Of a stretch of 38,166 nt of DNA, positions 15,583 to 24,409 are shown one piece after another. A program made the translations under genes and the position numbers. How positions within the stretch are numbered: the stretch's first letter is position 1; each line of letters begins with the position of its first letter. Origin of the DNA: Bacillus sp. EB600 (GTDB lineage Bacteria; Bacillota; Bacilli; Bacillales; Cytobacillaceae); assembly GCF_024494385.1 (NCBI RefSeq), contig NZ_JAEVLT010000040.1, positions 1 to 38,166 of the forward strand, read 5' to 3'. The notes below the pieces were generated by a model, which had not been told where the DNA came from, ran no database searches, and was given only the letters and a program-made list of their open reading frames with translations.

Positions 15583-16755
15583 TTATCTCTCGTTGTAAAA
15601 ATCCTTAATGGCTTTGTCAACATAAACCCAGCCTTTCCAGCCAACATGCATCGTGTCTTTCAAAAAATAAGGATCGTATTCGTGGTTGGAAAAATCAGCA
15701 ACTGGATAACCTTCTGCTTCAATTTGATGTTTAATCCGCTTGTAATAAGCTGTCCGTCCACTCTTGGGAAACCCGGTATAATCATACCATCTTCCATTGA
15801 CTGGAATCGAGATAAATAATGGTTTCGCACCTGATTCTTTTAAAAGATCAAGCACTAGCTGAAAGTCATAATATTCAACGGAATGCCCATAGGAGACTCC
15901 CCTGTTATAGTTTCGCATGGAAGGTACCCGTTTTTTAATTTTATTGTATTTAGAATTAATGATTAAAAATGGATTATTTGTCGACTCCCGTTGACCCATT
16001 TGATTTGCTTCATGTCTTAATTGCGCCCAAGATTTATGCCGTACTACAGGATTGATTTCTCGTTTGCGAGGAGAAGCGCCAAACAATGCGTAGTATAAAT
16101 CCTTTTTCCCGAGTGCACTCCTATACGCATAGGCAAATGGACGGACCAATGCTGCTTTTCCCTTATCCCACGGATTATTAGAATTTTCTGCCTTATAAAG
16201 CGTTGCAAGCATTCGATCGTCTTTTAAAGGTGCGAAATGTAATATTCGTCTCATCGCCATCTTTTTCACTTTTGGATCAATCTTATGGTTAAAAGCAAGA
16301 TCATATCCCTGGAGCATTGAATAATTAGGGACAAAATGGGGCTCGTCGGCTCCTTGAGGTTGAAACCATTGTGGTGATAAGATAAAAACAAGTTTCTTTC
16401 CTTTAAGCTCGTCCGTATGTTCAGCAAAGTTAAGAAAATGGATCAATGAAATTGAGCCGCCGCGTCCAATCAGAAAAGGAGTGAATCCAGCTTTATTTTC
16501 TTTAAAGTAATTGGAAGGGTGGAATTCATCAAGCCTTGATAGCTCAGAAGAACCGTATATAGGCAAGTATCGATGATCCTGAAGCATTTTCGACTGAATA
16601 TACTTTCCTTGAAACATTAATGGATTTAATTCCGTCGCTGCTTGACTTACCCTTTGTTTCGGAATCAAACGCTCAATCCAGCTATTCGGAATCATAATAA
16701 GCATAAAAAAAGTAAAAAATGCCATGATTATCGGTGAAAATAATATTTTTTTCAT
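15583..16755 (-). CDS. dltD: D-alanyl-lipoteichoic acid biosynthesis protein DltD
   Basis: DltD (390 aa) is an extracytoplasmic, membrane-anchored SGNH-like hydrolase needed to load D-alanine on teichoic acids. Seen: N-terminal membrane helix (3-23), the catalytic block YGSSELSRLDEFHPSNY with Ser70, RGGSISL, and the C-terminal KDTMHVGWKGW carrying the Asp-x-x-His pair. Length is normal. Its ATG overlaps the dltC stop by four bases (ATGA), so translation is coupled. The upstream part of the operon is missing, so expression in its usual pathway is doubtful unless dltA and dltB exist elsewhere. Confidence 0.92.
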   Translation of the reverse strand: MKKILFSPIIMAFFTFFMLIMIPNSWIERLIPKQRVSQAATELNPLMFQGKYIQSKMLQDHRYLPIYGSSELSRLDEFHPSNYFKENKAGFTPFLIGRGGSISLIHFLNFAEHTDELKGKKLVFILSPQWFQPQGADEPHFVPNYSMLQGYDLAFNHKIDPKVKKMAMRRILHFAPLKDDRMLATLYKAENSNNPWDKGKAALVRPFAYAYRSALGKKDLYYALFGASPRKREINPVVRHKSWAQLRHEANQMGQRESTNNPFLIINSKYNKIKKRVPSMRNYNRGVSYGHSVEYYDFQLVLDLLKESGAKPLFISIPVNGRWYDYTGFPKSGRTAYYKRIKHQIEAEGYPVADFSNHEYDPYFLKDTMHVGWKGWVYVDKAIKDFYNER

Positions 16756-16988
16756 TTTAAATCTGCCAACCTCTTCGCGATTTTAATTGGGGTATTCCAT
16801 GTATCGCGATCGAATTCGGTAATAGGGACCGTGATTCCAAAACGTTCTTCTATTTGGACAAGCAGTTCTACCGTCCCGAATGAATCAAGAAGTCCTGATT
16901 CAAATAAATCAATATTTGGATTCTCCTTTATTACATCGTCTTGGCAAATTTCTGCCACTAATGCAACAACCTGCTCCTCAAATTCCAT
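16752..16988 (-). CDS. dltC: D-alanyl carrier protein DltC
   Basis: DltC is the small acyl-carrier-like protein that carries D-alanine on a phosphopantetheine arm. The 78 residues fit the family; Ser36 in GLLDSFGTVELL is the attachment site, and VPITEFDRDTWNTP is the usual C-terminal block. AAAGGAG lies 10 bases upstream of the ATG at 16988, which gives MEFEEQ; the ATG at 16997 is too close to it. It follows a dltB relic and overlaps dltD. Confidence 0.93.
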   Translation of the reverse strand: MEFEEQVVALVAEICQDDVIKENPNIDLFESGLLDSFGTVELLVQIEERFGITVPITEFDRDTWNTPIKIAKRLADLK

Positions 16989-16993
16989 GCGCT

Positions 16994-17167
16994 TCATGCT
17001 CCTTTATGAATGAATTGTCCTGAAAAAATGTAAAATCCAAAGCAAATAAAGTGAAACGTGATTATGACAGCGGCCACATGTGTCCATTTATTTTACGGCC
17101 ACCATTTATATTTCTTATTAAAGTGCTCAAATGAATGATAAACAACCATTAAATGGTTTTTAAACAT
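16994..17167 (-). pseudogene. dltB: 3' remnant of dltB
   Basis: Not open throughout: the - strand reads MFKNHLMVVYHSFEHFNKKYKWWP, a TAA, then NKWTHVAAVIITFHFICFGF and YIFSGQFIHKGA with TGA at 16994-16996. This matches the C-terminal end of the DltB membrane O-acyltransferase (its last loop and helix). Only about 57 of ~390 residues remain, with one nonsense codon (AAA to TAA would explain it). It lies exactly where dltB should be, overlapping the start region of dltC, so the operon has lost dltA and most of dltB. Confidence 0.8.
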
Positions 17168-17497
17168 TCCTCGTTCTATCTATTATTCCACTTTGCCTCT
17201 TTACTATTTACCTTTTATCTTCGCATTCCGAAAAGAACTAAATGAATTTTACTTGCCACTATCGGAACTTCAAGTGGTATACATAAGAAACTTCGTACTG
17301 TACAAAAGGATCTGACCCTCTTTATCTTCAAAAGTTGGGAGTCATTTTCTTGTAGTTTTTAATTATCGTTTAAGATATAAAAATTCCCCTTGTTAGATTT
17401 ACATCAGTCGTTGACATTTGATCAATCTTTTGAAATTGACAAGCACTTTTAGTCAATTAAAACAATAAAATGTAAAAAAATTAGGGAGTGTTTTATT
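17168..17497. other. Gene-free stretch at the dlt deletion edge
   Basis: About 330 bases separating the dltB remnant from the divergent ytaF-like gene. No coding or RNA feature recognised; the deletion boundary that removed dltA and most of dltB must lie here. Confidence 0.3.
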
Positions 17498-18118
17498 TTG
17501 TCTTGGTTAGTCATCTTGGCTTTTGCCACTTCATCAAGTATTGATAATTTAGGAGTAGGAATTTCTTATGGTATTCGAGAGATAAAAATTCGGTTAGGTG
17601 CTAATTTTTTGATTTCCATAATCTGCTTTCTCATGAGTGAAGCTGGAATTTCATTTGGATTATGGCTTTCAAAAATTCTTCCTGGTATGTTCCCTATAAT
17701 CATTGGAGCTCTTTTATTAACTATTATCGGGATTCGAATCATTTTATTAGCTGTTCCTCGTAAAAGCAAATTAGGAGAGAACCCTGAAGGACAGAAAAGT
17801 ATTGAAGGTATTTTAAAAAATCCTGAAGTGGCAGATATCGATAAATCCGGAGAAATTAGTTGGGGGGAATCCGTAATTCTTGGAGTTGCACTATCAGCTA
17901 ATGCACTTACTAATGGATTAGGTGCAGGTTTACTAGGGTTTTCACCGTTTGCTATTTCACTAACGGCTGCAATTGGCAGTTTTATCAGTGTTTGGGCAGG
18001 TGTTAAGTTAGGTTACAAATTATCTGCAGTGCGTATTGGCCCATTTACACTAGGCCAATTTGGAACCATCATAAGTGGAATAATTATTTTAGTGATTGCT
18101 ATTAGAGAGTTCTTTTAG
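17498..18118 (+). CDS. ytaF: YtaF/MntP-family sporulation membrane protein
   Basis: This 206-aa protein has six hydrophobic segments arranged as two three-helix halves, as in MntP-type exporters. The family signature is at the start of helix 1 (ATSSSIDNLGVGISYGI) and repeats in the second half (GVALSANALTNGLGAGLLG). Between the halves sits VADIDKSGEISWGES, which matches an EF-hand calcium-binding loop (D-x-D-x-S-G-x-I-x-x-x-E). YtaF is sporulation-associated in Bacillus; transport substrate is unknown. TTG start behind AGGGAGTG at 8 bases. Confidence 0.88.
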   Translation: MSWLVILAFATSSSIDNLGVGISYGIREIKIRLGANFLISIICFLMSEAGISFGLWLSKILPGMFPIIIGALLLTIIGIRIILLAVPRKSKLGENPEGQKSIEGILKNPEVADIDKSGEISWGESVILGVALSANALTNGLGAGLLGFSPFAISLTAAIGSFISVWAGVKLGYKLSAVRIGPFTLGQFGTIISGIIILVIAIREFF

Positions 18119-18326
18119 CATTTGGATTCATTAGACCTTAAGGAAAGCGGCATATGTTGTGGGTAACTAAAAGGCACTGTTGTTAAATTGTCAATCGATA
18201 TGTATATTTCTAAATGAAACTATATAAATCATAGATTAAATGAGGTTAATAATTTTAAAATTTAAAGTGTCATATGTTTATTTTATCCTGATTAACAATA
18301 ATTGGTAAATAGAGAGGGAGGTAAAG

Positions 18327-18965
18327 ATGACTGATGTAAGAATAGATAATAATCTAGGTGTGCTTTTAAAAAAATTATTGAAAGAACGATCTTTTTCAAT
18401 GAGGAAACTTAGTGAACTCACTGAAATAGATAAAGCTACGGTCTCACGGATAATAAACGGTAAAAGAAAAGCAAATCCCGAACACTTACAAAAATTTGCT
18501 GACTGTCTTGGAGTTCCTATCGTTGAATTATTTGTAGCTGCAGGTTTTCCCATTGAGCCGAAGCAGACAAAGGAGTATTCAGATATTCATACGTCTGTTT
18601 ACAGCATTCAAAATGTACTTGAGTCCTCCAATTTATATGATAATAAATTTTCTATAGCAAGTGTTGAACAGCAATTAGCTAATTATAAACAATATGTACA
18701 AACTGAAGAAGGAAAAGATTATATTTTGAAGAGTTTTGATGAGAAGCTTCGGAAAGTAGGCAGCATAGGACCATTTATAAATCGTTTGAAGGATATGTAT
18801 GAGAAATTTTGTTTGAAGAAAGGGACACATCTTGAACTCATTTTAATTGGAAGTGCACTAATTTACTTCATTGTACCAGTAGATGTTATTCCAGATTATA
18901 TTTTTCCGTTTGGTTTTATCGATGATGCTATGGCTATCCAAATTGTTTCAAGATTACTCCAGTAA
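18327..18965 (+). CDS. HTH (XRE) regulator fused to a DUF1232/YkvA domain, paralogue 2
   Basis: A 212-aa protein with an XRE HTH at about 10-65 (MRKLSELTEIDKATVSRIINGKRKANPE split across helices 2-4), a charged linker and a C-terminal DUF1232 block (ALIYFIVPVDVIPDYIFPFGFIDDAM). Architecture is the same as the protein at 13713, with low overall identity by eye. GAGGGAGG precedes the ATG. The TGAAATAATTTCA palindrome is not found at its promoter, so it probably has a different operator. Stands alone after ytaF; no partner gene is evident. Confidence 0.8.
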   Translation: MTDVRIDNNLGVLLKKLLKERSFSMRKLSELTEIDKATVSRIINGKRKANPEHLQKFADCLGVPIVELFVAAGFPIEPKQTKEYSDIHTSVYSIQNVLESSNLYDNKFSIASVEQQLANYKQYVQTEEGKDYILKSFDEKLRKVGSIGPFINRLKDMYEKFCLKKGTHLELILIGSALIYFIVPVDVIPDYIFPFGFIDDAMAIQIVSRLLQ

Positions 18966-19411
18966 AAGAATGAAACTAGATGTAAAAATTGAACGTTTTA
19001 AATATATTCTCAACTAATCCACCTTTGCATGGTGGAAGTTCTACATAGTTATAACACCCAGTGCAAACGAGGGTTAACTCCTTAATATAGCCTTTTAGAT
19101 AAAAAAGCATTTTGGTTAAAGTCGGCATATTTTCCAATAAACACGGCTGTTCTTTTTGAACCCTAGTTCAATACATTGAACCTCCCACGACTGAAGTCAT
19201 GGGTGTGCGGGCGGTAAACCATTAAAGAGAAATTCCCCCCATACTGACAATAGAACATCTTTTAACTTGTAAAAGGCTTTTTTATGTTTTTAGAAAATGA
19301 ACGGGAAAATGTTTCTAATCTACACTAGGAATTTATAAAACCAAAATGGCTAAATTATGATTAACGAGTGTTAAATACAAATCATCCGTTTGTGGAGGAA
19401 AGATTGGTACT
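18966..19411. other. Gene-free stretch with hairpins and an IS-end-like motif
   Basis: Holds a small hairpin (CCACCTTTGCATGGTGG, about 19020-19036), a GTTCAATACATTGAAC palindrome (about 19167-19182) and, at about 19187-19206, CCCACGACTGAAGTCATGGG. The last resembles the end hairpins of IS200/IS605-type elements in Bacillaceae. No transposase or TnpB gene is nearby. No gene seen. Confidence 0.4.
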
Positions 19412-20623
19412 GTGAATAAAAAAATCCTAATAATTTCTTCTGATTACACAGGCCACGGGCATAAAAGCATTGCTGAATCATTACAAGAAAAAATTGGTGA
19501 AAGCGAGCAAGCACAAATACATGTTGTGGATGGCTTCTCATTAGGAGGATCAGCATTATTAAATATTGGTAAATCTTATGGTCCCATTACAAGATATTCT
19601 GCCCAATTATGGAATGCAATATGGCATGTTTCTGCTATGAATTCTTATGCGATAGACAAAGGTGTAGAAAATATGATTAAAGACGCATTTTTGGTTTTGT
19701 TGGATGAAGTAAAACCAGATGTAATCTTGTCGATTCACCCAAACTTTAACGGATCAATCATAAATATTTTAAGAAAAGAAAAAATTCAAATTCCTTTTGG
19801 AACTCTTATTGCTGATTTAGTTAATATTTATCCATTATGGTGCGATCCCAGAGCTGACTTTATTCTATGTCCGACTAAAGAAGCAAAGGGAAAGTGCTTA
19901 GAATATGGCGTGCTTAAAGAAAAAATTCATGTCGTGGGATTCCCTGTTCGAGAGAGATTCCTAGGTCATCAAAGAAAACCATTTGAAATGAAATCTGAAC
20001 TTAACTTTTTAATGATGAGCGGCGGCGAAGGCGTAGGGGATATGAATGCGATTGCGGAAAACCTGCTGAATCACTTTGACTGTACAGTGACGATCATTGC
20101 GGGAAGAAATGAAACATTAAAAGCAGAGTTAGAAAGCTCCCTGAAACCTCGTTTTGACAAACGTGTAGACGTTTTAGGGTTTACCAAGAACATACAGGAT
20201 CTCATGCTTGCTGCCGATATTGGCATCATGAGAGGAAGCCCAAATACCATGTTCGAAGCAGCAGCAACAAATTTGCCAATGATTATTACAGGAGCACTGC
20301 CAGGACAGGAAAAAGATAATCCGTTATTTGCAGAAAAACATCTATTAGGTGTCTATTGTCAAGACAGCGAAAATCTTAAACCGATTATCGATCAGTTATT
20401 GGAAAATGATGGAGAAAAGTTAAAAATAATGATGGAATCCCAAAGAAAGTTTATCAATCCACATGCTGCACAAGATATTTTGGATTACGTAACTTCGGCT
20501 GAAAAAGGAAAGTTGAAATCAAGGAAGAGAAGAAGAACCCCTCTTGTTCTTGCTACAAGGAAATCAATTAAAAAGTTCAAACGGAGAAAGCCTTTAAAAA
20601 AATTAATACGTCGAGTCGTATAA
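19412..20623 (+). CDS. UgtP/MGDG-synthase-like processive diacylglycerol glucosyltransferase
   Basis: A 403-aa GT28-type glycosyltransferase that would transfer glucose from UDP-glucose to diacylglycerol at the inner membrane face, providing glycolipid and lipoteichoic-acid anchors. Seen: N-terminal acceptor domain with SSDYTGHGHKSIAESL, a linker at about 165-180, and a C-terminal donor domain with MMSGGEGVGDMNAIAENL and MRGSPNTMFEAAATNLPMI plus GQEKDNP. Unusual is the final 35 residues, very rich in Lys/Arg (KSRKRRRTP, KKFKRRKPLKKLIRRVV), probably a membrane-surface contact. GTG start behind GGAGGAAAG. A PAP2 phosphatase relic follows. Confidence 0.82.
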   Translation: MNKKILIISSDYTGHGHKSIAESLQEKIGESEQAQIHVVDGFSLGGSALLNIGKSYGPITRYSAQLWNAIWHVSAMNSYAIDKGVENMIKDAFLVLLDEVKPDVILSIHPNFNGSIINILRKEKIQIPFGTLIADLVNIYPLWCDPRADFILCPTKEAKGKCLEYGVLKEKIHVVGFPVRERFLGHQRKPFEMKSELNFLMMSGGEGVGDMNAIAENLLNHFDCTVTIIAGRNETLKAELESSLKPRFDKRVDVLGFTKNIQDLMLAADIGIMRGSPNTMFEAAATNLPMIITGALPGQEKDNPLFAEKHLLGVYCQDSENLKPIIDQLLENDGEKLKIMMESQRKFINPHAAQDILDYVTSAEKGKLKSRKRRRTPLVLATRKSIKKFKRRKPLKKLIRRVV

Positions 20624-20635
20624 TAGTGCTTTATT

Positions 20636-20813
20636 TTAACCATTTTAGCGTATTTATGATTCTAACCATAGGAATTAGCCGGATTTATCTGGGAGTCATT
20701 ATCCCAGTGATATAATAGCTGGTTATTTTATTAGTGCCTTCTGGCTTACCTTTGCCATTGGGGTTTATCAAAGATATACAGAACGACAATATAAACGGAA
20801 ACAGACGAGTTAA
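20636..20813 (+). pseudogene. C-terminal fragment of a PAP2-family phosphatase
   Basis: On the + strand the frame reads MILTIGISRIYLGV and, after a one-base deletion near 20692 (GTCATTAT where GTCCATTAT is expected), HYPSDIIAGYFISAFWLTF through to TAA at 20811-20813. SRIYLGVHYPSD is the third catalytic motif of PAP2 lipid phosphatases. Everything upstream of about 20636 (motifs 1 and 2) is missing. It lies directly after the glucosyltransferase, suggesting an ancestral lipid-phosphatase partner gene. Confidence 0.75.
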
Positions 20814-20816
20814 AAC

Positions 20817-20854
20817 AACAAGGACTAGTCCTAAATTGAGGGCTAGTCCTTGTT
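20817..20854. terminator. Bidirectional terminator
   Basis: A 12-bp stem AACAAGGACTAG (20817-20828) with CTAGTCCTTGTT (20843-20854). It ends the convergent MFS gene (stop at 20861) and the + strand glucosyltransferase/PAP2 unit. Confidence 0.85.
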
Positions 20855-20860
20855 TACACG

Positions 20861-22051
20861 TTATATACGAAGGATGAACATTAGCAATGCCGAAATAATA
20901 GCGAGTAAACTGCTTACACCAAAAGCTGTAAAAGCACCAAATGACTGCCACAAAACCCCTGCCAATACACTTGCTGGCAATGCGGCTACACCCGTTAATG
21001 CATTAAATGTTCCCATTGCCATACCTCTTTGACCTTCTGGTACCATATCAGCCACATAAGACTTTTGAATACCTTCTGTAGTAGCGTAATATAACCCATA
21101 AAAAATAAATAAAATCCAAATTCCAGGGACTGTATGTACAAGTCCAAAGCCAAGGTAAATGAGTGCAAACATTACATAACCTGTAATTAAAACTGGTCGG
21201 CGACCAATACGATCGGAAATCATACCAAATGGAGTAGAAAAGATACTTGTAACGATGTTGTATGCAAAATAAGTCAGTGGTATATATTGAGCTGCCATAC
21301 CAACGTCTTTGGCCCGCAAGATAAGGAATGCATCAGAGAAGTTCCCTATGGTAAAGAGTGTAGTTATAAGTGTGAACCAAACAAAACGTGAACCAAGCCC
21401 CTTAAAGCTAATCTTGGGTAATGATCTTACATTGCTTTGTGTTTTTGCTGGATTCCTTTTATCCTTTAAGAAGATGATGAGGAGTAATGTTGCAAGTAAT
21501 CCAGGGATTGCAGATAACCAAAATACAGCCTGATAACTCCCATTCCAATAAGTAAGAATCAAATAGGTGACCAAAGGGCCAAGAGCAGCACCCAGTGTAT
21601 CCATTGACCTTCTAAATCCAAATGCTTTTCCACGTTCTTCCTTATTAGTAGTATCGGCAAGGATGGCATCTCGTGGGGATGTACGAATCCCTTTTCCAAA
21701 GCGGTCCGCAAACCGAATAAAGAGAACTTGACCCCAAGATGATGATAGTGCGAAAAAAGGTTTAATCAGATTAGATAATCCATAACCTACTACCATTAAC
21801 AGTTTTCTTTTGCCAAATTGGTCAGAAATCCATCCAGAGAAAAACTTTAATACGCTTGCCGTGCTCTCAGCAATCCCCTCAATAATACCTACAGTCCCAA
21901 CTTGCACATGTAATACTGTTGTTAAATATAGTGGAAGGACAGGAACAATCATCTGGCTAGAAAGGTCGGTCAATAGACTAACCATTCCAAGGACAAAAAT
22001 AATTGAGTTTAATCCGAAAAATTGTTTTTTCGATTGTCGTTCAGATTCCAT
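20861..22051 (-). CDS. Major facilitator superfamily transporter
   Basis: This 396-aa protein has 12 hydrophobic helices and MFS signatures: the loop 2-3 motif GWISDQFGKRKLL in the first half and GMISDRIGRRPVL in the second, plus RFADRFGKGIRTSPRDAILAD after helix 4. The RFGKGIRTSPRDA stretch is typical of a group of predicted drug or metabolite exporters found next to envelope genes. Substrate cannot be read from sequence. The ATG at 22051 is preceded by AAGAGGTG. It is separated by 277 bases from the sensor kinase gene on the same strand. Confidence 0.85.
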   Translation of the reverse strand: MESERQSKKQFFGLNSIIFVLGMVSLLTDLSSQMIVPVLPLYLTTVLHVQVGTVGIIEGIAESTASVLKFFSGWISDQFGKRKLLMVVGYGLSNLIKPFFALSSSWGQVLFIRFADRFGKGIRTSPRDAILADTTNKEERGKAFGFRRSMDTLGAALGPLVTYLILTYWNGSYQAVFWLSAIPGLLATLLLIIFLKDKRNPAKTQSNVRSLPKISFKGLGSRFVWFTLITTLFTIGNFSDAFLILRAKDVGMAAQYIPLTYFAYNIVTSIFSTPFGMISDRIGRRPVLITGYVMFALIYLGFGLVHTVPGIWILFIFYGLYYATTEGIQKSYVADMVPEGQRGMAMGTFNALTGVAALPASVLAGVLWQSFGAFTAFGVSSLLAIISALLMFILRI

Positions 22052-22230
22052 AACTTCACCTCTTTTAGGAAATACCGAAAGTCAGTACCAGGCCTTGCTG
22101 CAACACATCTTCATCTGAATATCAATATGAATAATTTTATACTTATTCGTAACTTTTATTAAAATCAGGATTGAAAATTGAATTTCACATATACGGATCA
22201 TTCTTCCGTTCAAAAATTGATCGAAAAATA

Positions 22231-22257
22231 AAATGACCTAATTTGAATAGGTCATTT
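22231..22257. terminator. Terminator after the sensor kinase gene
   Basis: Stem AAATGACCTA (22231-22240) with TAGGTCATTT (22248-22257); on the - strand it is followed by TATTTTTCG. It lies about 70 bases past the kinase stop. Confidence 0.75.
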
Positions 22258-22328
22258 ACTTTTTCTGGTTCTATTTCAGCAGCCTCCTTATCAAAGATAA
22301 GATTGTTATTACAGTGATCCATAGCTTT

Positions 22329-23675
22329 TTACTGCGGGAAGATTAATACTACCTCTGTTCCTTCCCCTTCTTTGCTTATAATGTTAATCTCAGCTTTATG
22401 CAATTTCATAATACTTTTGGCAATATGAAGACCTAAACCGGTGCCTCCTGTTTCCCTGCTTCTTGCCTTATCTACACGGTAAAACCGTTCAAAAATATTT
22501 TTTATCTCTTCCTGCGGGATTCCAATTCCATAATCTTTTACTCGTATAACGGCATTTTGCTCAATGTTTTCTAAAAACACTTCAACTTTGTCATTACTGT
22601 ATTTTAGTGCATTATCAAGTAAAATAATGATCACCTGTTTGATTTTTAATTCATCTGCACGAATAATGGTTGAATGATCTTTAAAATGTAATATTATTTC
22701 ACGTCGATATACATCTTTAAGTTGTTTTAAAATGCCTTGGCATAAAGATACCAAATCAACCTCATTTATTTCTAAAATCTCTTTTTTCTCTAAATTAGCT
22801 ATGTCTAGAAATGTCTCGGTCATTTTTTGAATTCTAGTTGCCTCTGAATGAATGGCTTGGATTGCTTCGTTAGCCATTTCTTTATCATCCAATCCATGCC
22901 TTCTCAAAAAATTAGCATAACTCTTAATCACTGTTAAAGGTGTTTTTAACTCATGAGAAGCATCAGAAACAAACTGTTTTTGTTTTTCCATATTTTCTTG
23001 AAGTCTTTGAATCATACGATTAAACGTTCTTGCCATTGTCTGGAGTTCATCCTTTGTTTTATTTTCAGTGATGATTTTCTTGGGAACACCACTCTTTTCA
23101 ATTTCCTCCATCGTTTTAATCATATTAGAAATCGGTCTCATGATTATATTAGCTAGCCATCGTCCTCCGAGTAATGATAAGCAAGCAGCTAATATAGTAC
23201 AAAATCCTAAAATGGCACGAAGCATCTCTTTTCTCGATTCCAACCCTATTAAGCGTTCCCCAATTTCCAAGCTACTATTAATTTGATTTCCACTATTTAT
23301 AGGAACACGGACAATTAATACTTCCTCTTCGCCGTGTTCGGCCGAAATCAAATATGTCTGGGTTTGGTTTGTCTTGACGTATTTACCTTTTATTTTTTTT
23401 GATAGTAATGAATCATTTGTTACCTCATGAATCACTTTGTTCTGTGGCTGGATAATCCTGATATAAGAGTTGTCAGTTAAATAACTATTTAATTTTCTGT
23501 CAATATCACTGGAATCGAGATCTTTTAAAATGTCGCCTGCCTTTTGAAATTGGGAATCTTCCTCCATATTAATCGTAATTTTCATGAATGAAAAGTAAAC
23601 TACCATATTAATCACGATCATTATGCATAACATCCAAGCAGTTGTTAAAAGATTAATTTTTGTGGTGATCCTCAT
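22329..23675 (-). CDS. Sensor histidine kinase (HAMP, HisKA, HATPase_c)
   Basis: A 448-aa membrane kinase: helix 1 at about 12-34, extracytoplasmic sensor 35-150, helix 2 at about 152-172, HAMP 173-230, phosphoacceptor His241 in SDASHELKTPLT, N-box Asn355 in LLDNALKYS, G1 DYGIGIP (381-387) and G2 GTGLGL (411-416). All catalytic motifs are intact. Its start overlaps the response-regulator stop by four bases, so the two are translated together. The sensor domain shows no recognised fold. Neighbours (DedA-like, MFS, BcrC) suggest an envelope or antimicrobial-stress stimulus, by inference. Confidence 0.93.
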   Translation of the reverse strand: MRITTKINLLTTAWMLCIMIVINMVVYFSFMKITINMEEDSQFQKAGDILKDLDSSDIDRKLNSYLTDNSYIRIIQPQNKVIHEVTNDSLLSKKIKGKYVKTNQTQTYLISAEHGEEEVLIVRVPINSGNQINSSLEIGERLIGLESRKEMLRAILGFCTILAACLSLLGGRWLANIIMRPISNMIKTMEEIEKSGVPKKIITENKTKDELQTMARTFNRMIQRLQENMEKQKQFVSDASHELKTPLTVIKSYANFLRRHGLDDKEMANEAIQAIHSEATRIQKMTETFLDIANLEKKEILEINEVDLVSLCQGILKQLKDVYRREIILHFKDHSTIIRADELKIKQVIIILLDNALKYSNDKVEVFLENIEQNAVIRVKDYGIGIPQEEIKNIFERFYRVDKARSRETGGTGLGLHIAKSIMKLHKAEINIISKEGEGTEVVLIFPQ

Positions 23676-24361
23676 CTATTTTCTTCCTTTATCGTATATC
23701 CTACACCACGGACGGTTGTAATAAATGGGAAAGAAAAGCCTTGATCTATCTTTTTCCGAAGATGTGTTACAGTGACATCTATTATGTTCGTTTCACCTTC
23801 ATAGTCAAATCCCCAAACATTCAGTAGAATGTTATCTCGTGAGACCACTTTATTTTTATTCGTTACTAAATAAACAAGAAAATCGTACTCCTTTGGAGTT
23901 AAGGAAATGGTCTTGCCGTGCCTTGATACCTCTCTTGTATCTATATCTATTACTAAGTCGTTAACCTTCAATACTGATTTTTCTTCCTCTGATTGAGAAT
24001 GATCGCGTAAACAGGCACGAATTCTGGCCAATAATTCTTCAATTTCAAAAGGTTTTGTAACATAGTCATTTGCTCCATGGTCTAAGCCAGATACTTTATC
24101 CATTGTTGTATTTCGAGCTGTTAAAAGAATAACAGGGGTATTCCTGTTTTCCTTTCTTAATCTCCTCAATACTTCGATTCCACTTAATCCTGGCAGCATC
24201 ACATCCAATAATATCAAATCGATATCTGTTTGTAAGGCGGTCTCTAAACCTGTTTTACCGTCATGCTCTACTGTTACCTGATAACCTTCGTATTCCAACT
24301 CCATTTTTAAGACACGGGCAATCTTGGTTTCATCCTCAACCACAAGAATATGTGTTTCCAC
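23672..24361 (-). CDS. OmpR-family response regulator
   Basis: A receiver domain (ETHILVVEDETKIARVL, acidic pocket Glu9/Asp10, phosphoacceptor Asp53 in LLLDVMLPG, Lys near 102 in YVTKPF) followed by a winged-helix DNA-binding domain ending in TTVRGVGYTIKEENR. The GTG at 24361 lies 11 bases after AAGGGA; the in-frame TTG at 24385 would give the same protein with eight more residues. It forms an operon with the kinase. Confidence 0.93.
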   Translation of the reverse strand: METHILVVEDETKIARVLKMELEYEGYQVTVEHDGKTGLETALQTDIDLILLDVMLPGLSGIEVLRRLRKENRNTPVILLTARNTTMDKVSGLDHGANDYVTKPFEIEELLARIRACLRDHSQSEEEKSVLKVNDLVIDIDTREVSRHGKTISLTPKEYDFLVYLVTNKNKVVSRDNILLNVWGFDYEGETNIIDVTVTHLRKKIDQGFSFPFITTVRGVGYTIKEENR

Positions 24362-24409
24362 CTCAAACTCTTCCCTTCTAACCAAATCGTAATTTCCTCA
24401 TATTCAAGT

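Noticed and set aside
18278..18553. 91-codon - strand frame antisense to the second HTH gene
   Set aside because: The sense strand encodes a clear HTH/DUF1232 protein with a good ribosome site; this is a shadow.
19187..19206. IS200/IS605 element
   Set aside because: Only a terminal-hairpin-like motif is present; no TnpA, TnpB or omega-RNA-like region was found nearby, so no mobile element is called.
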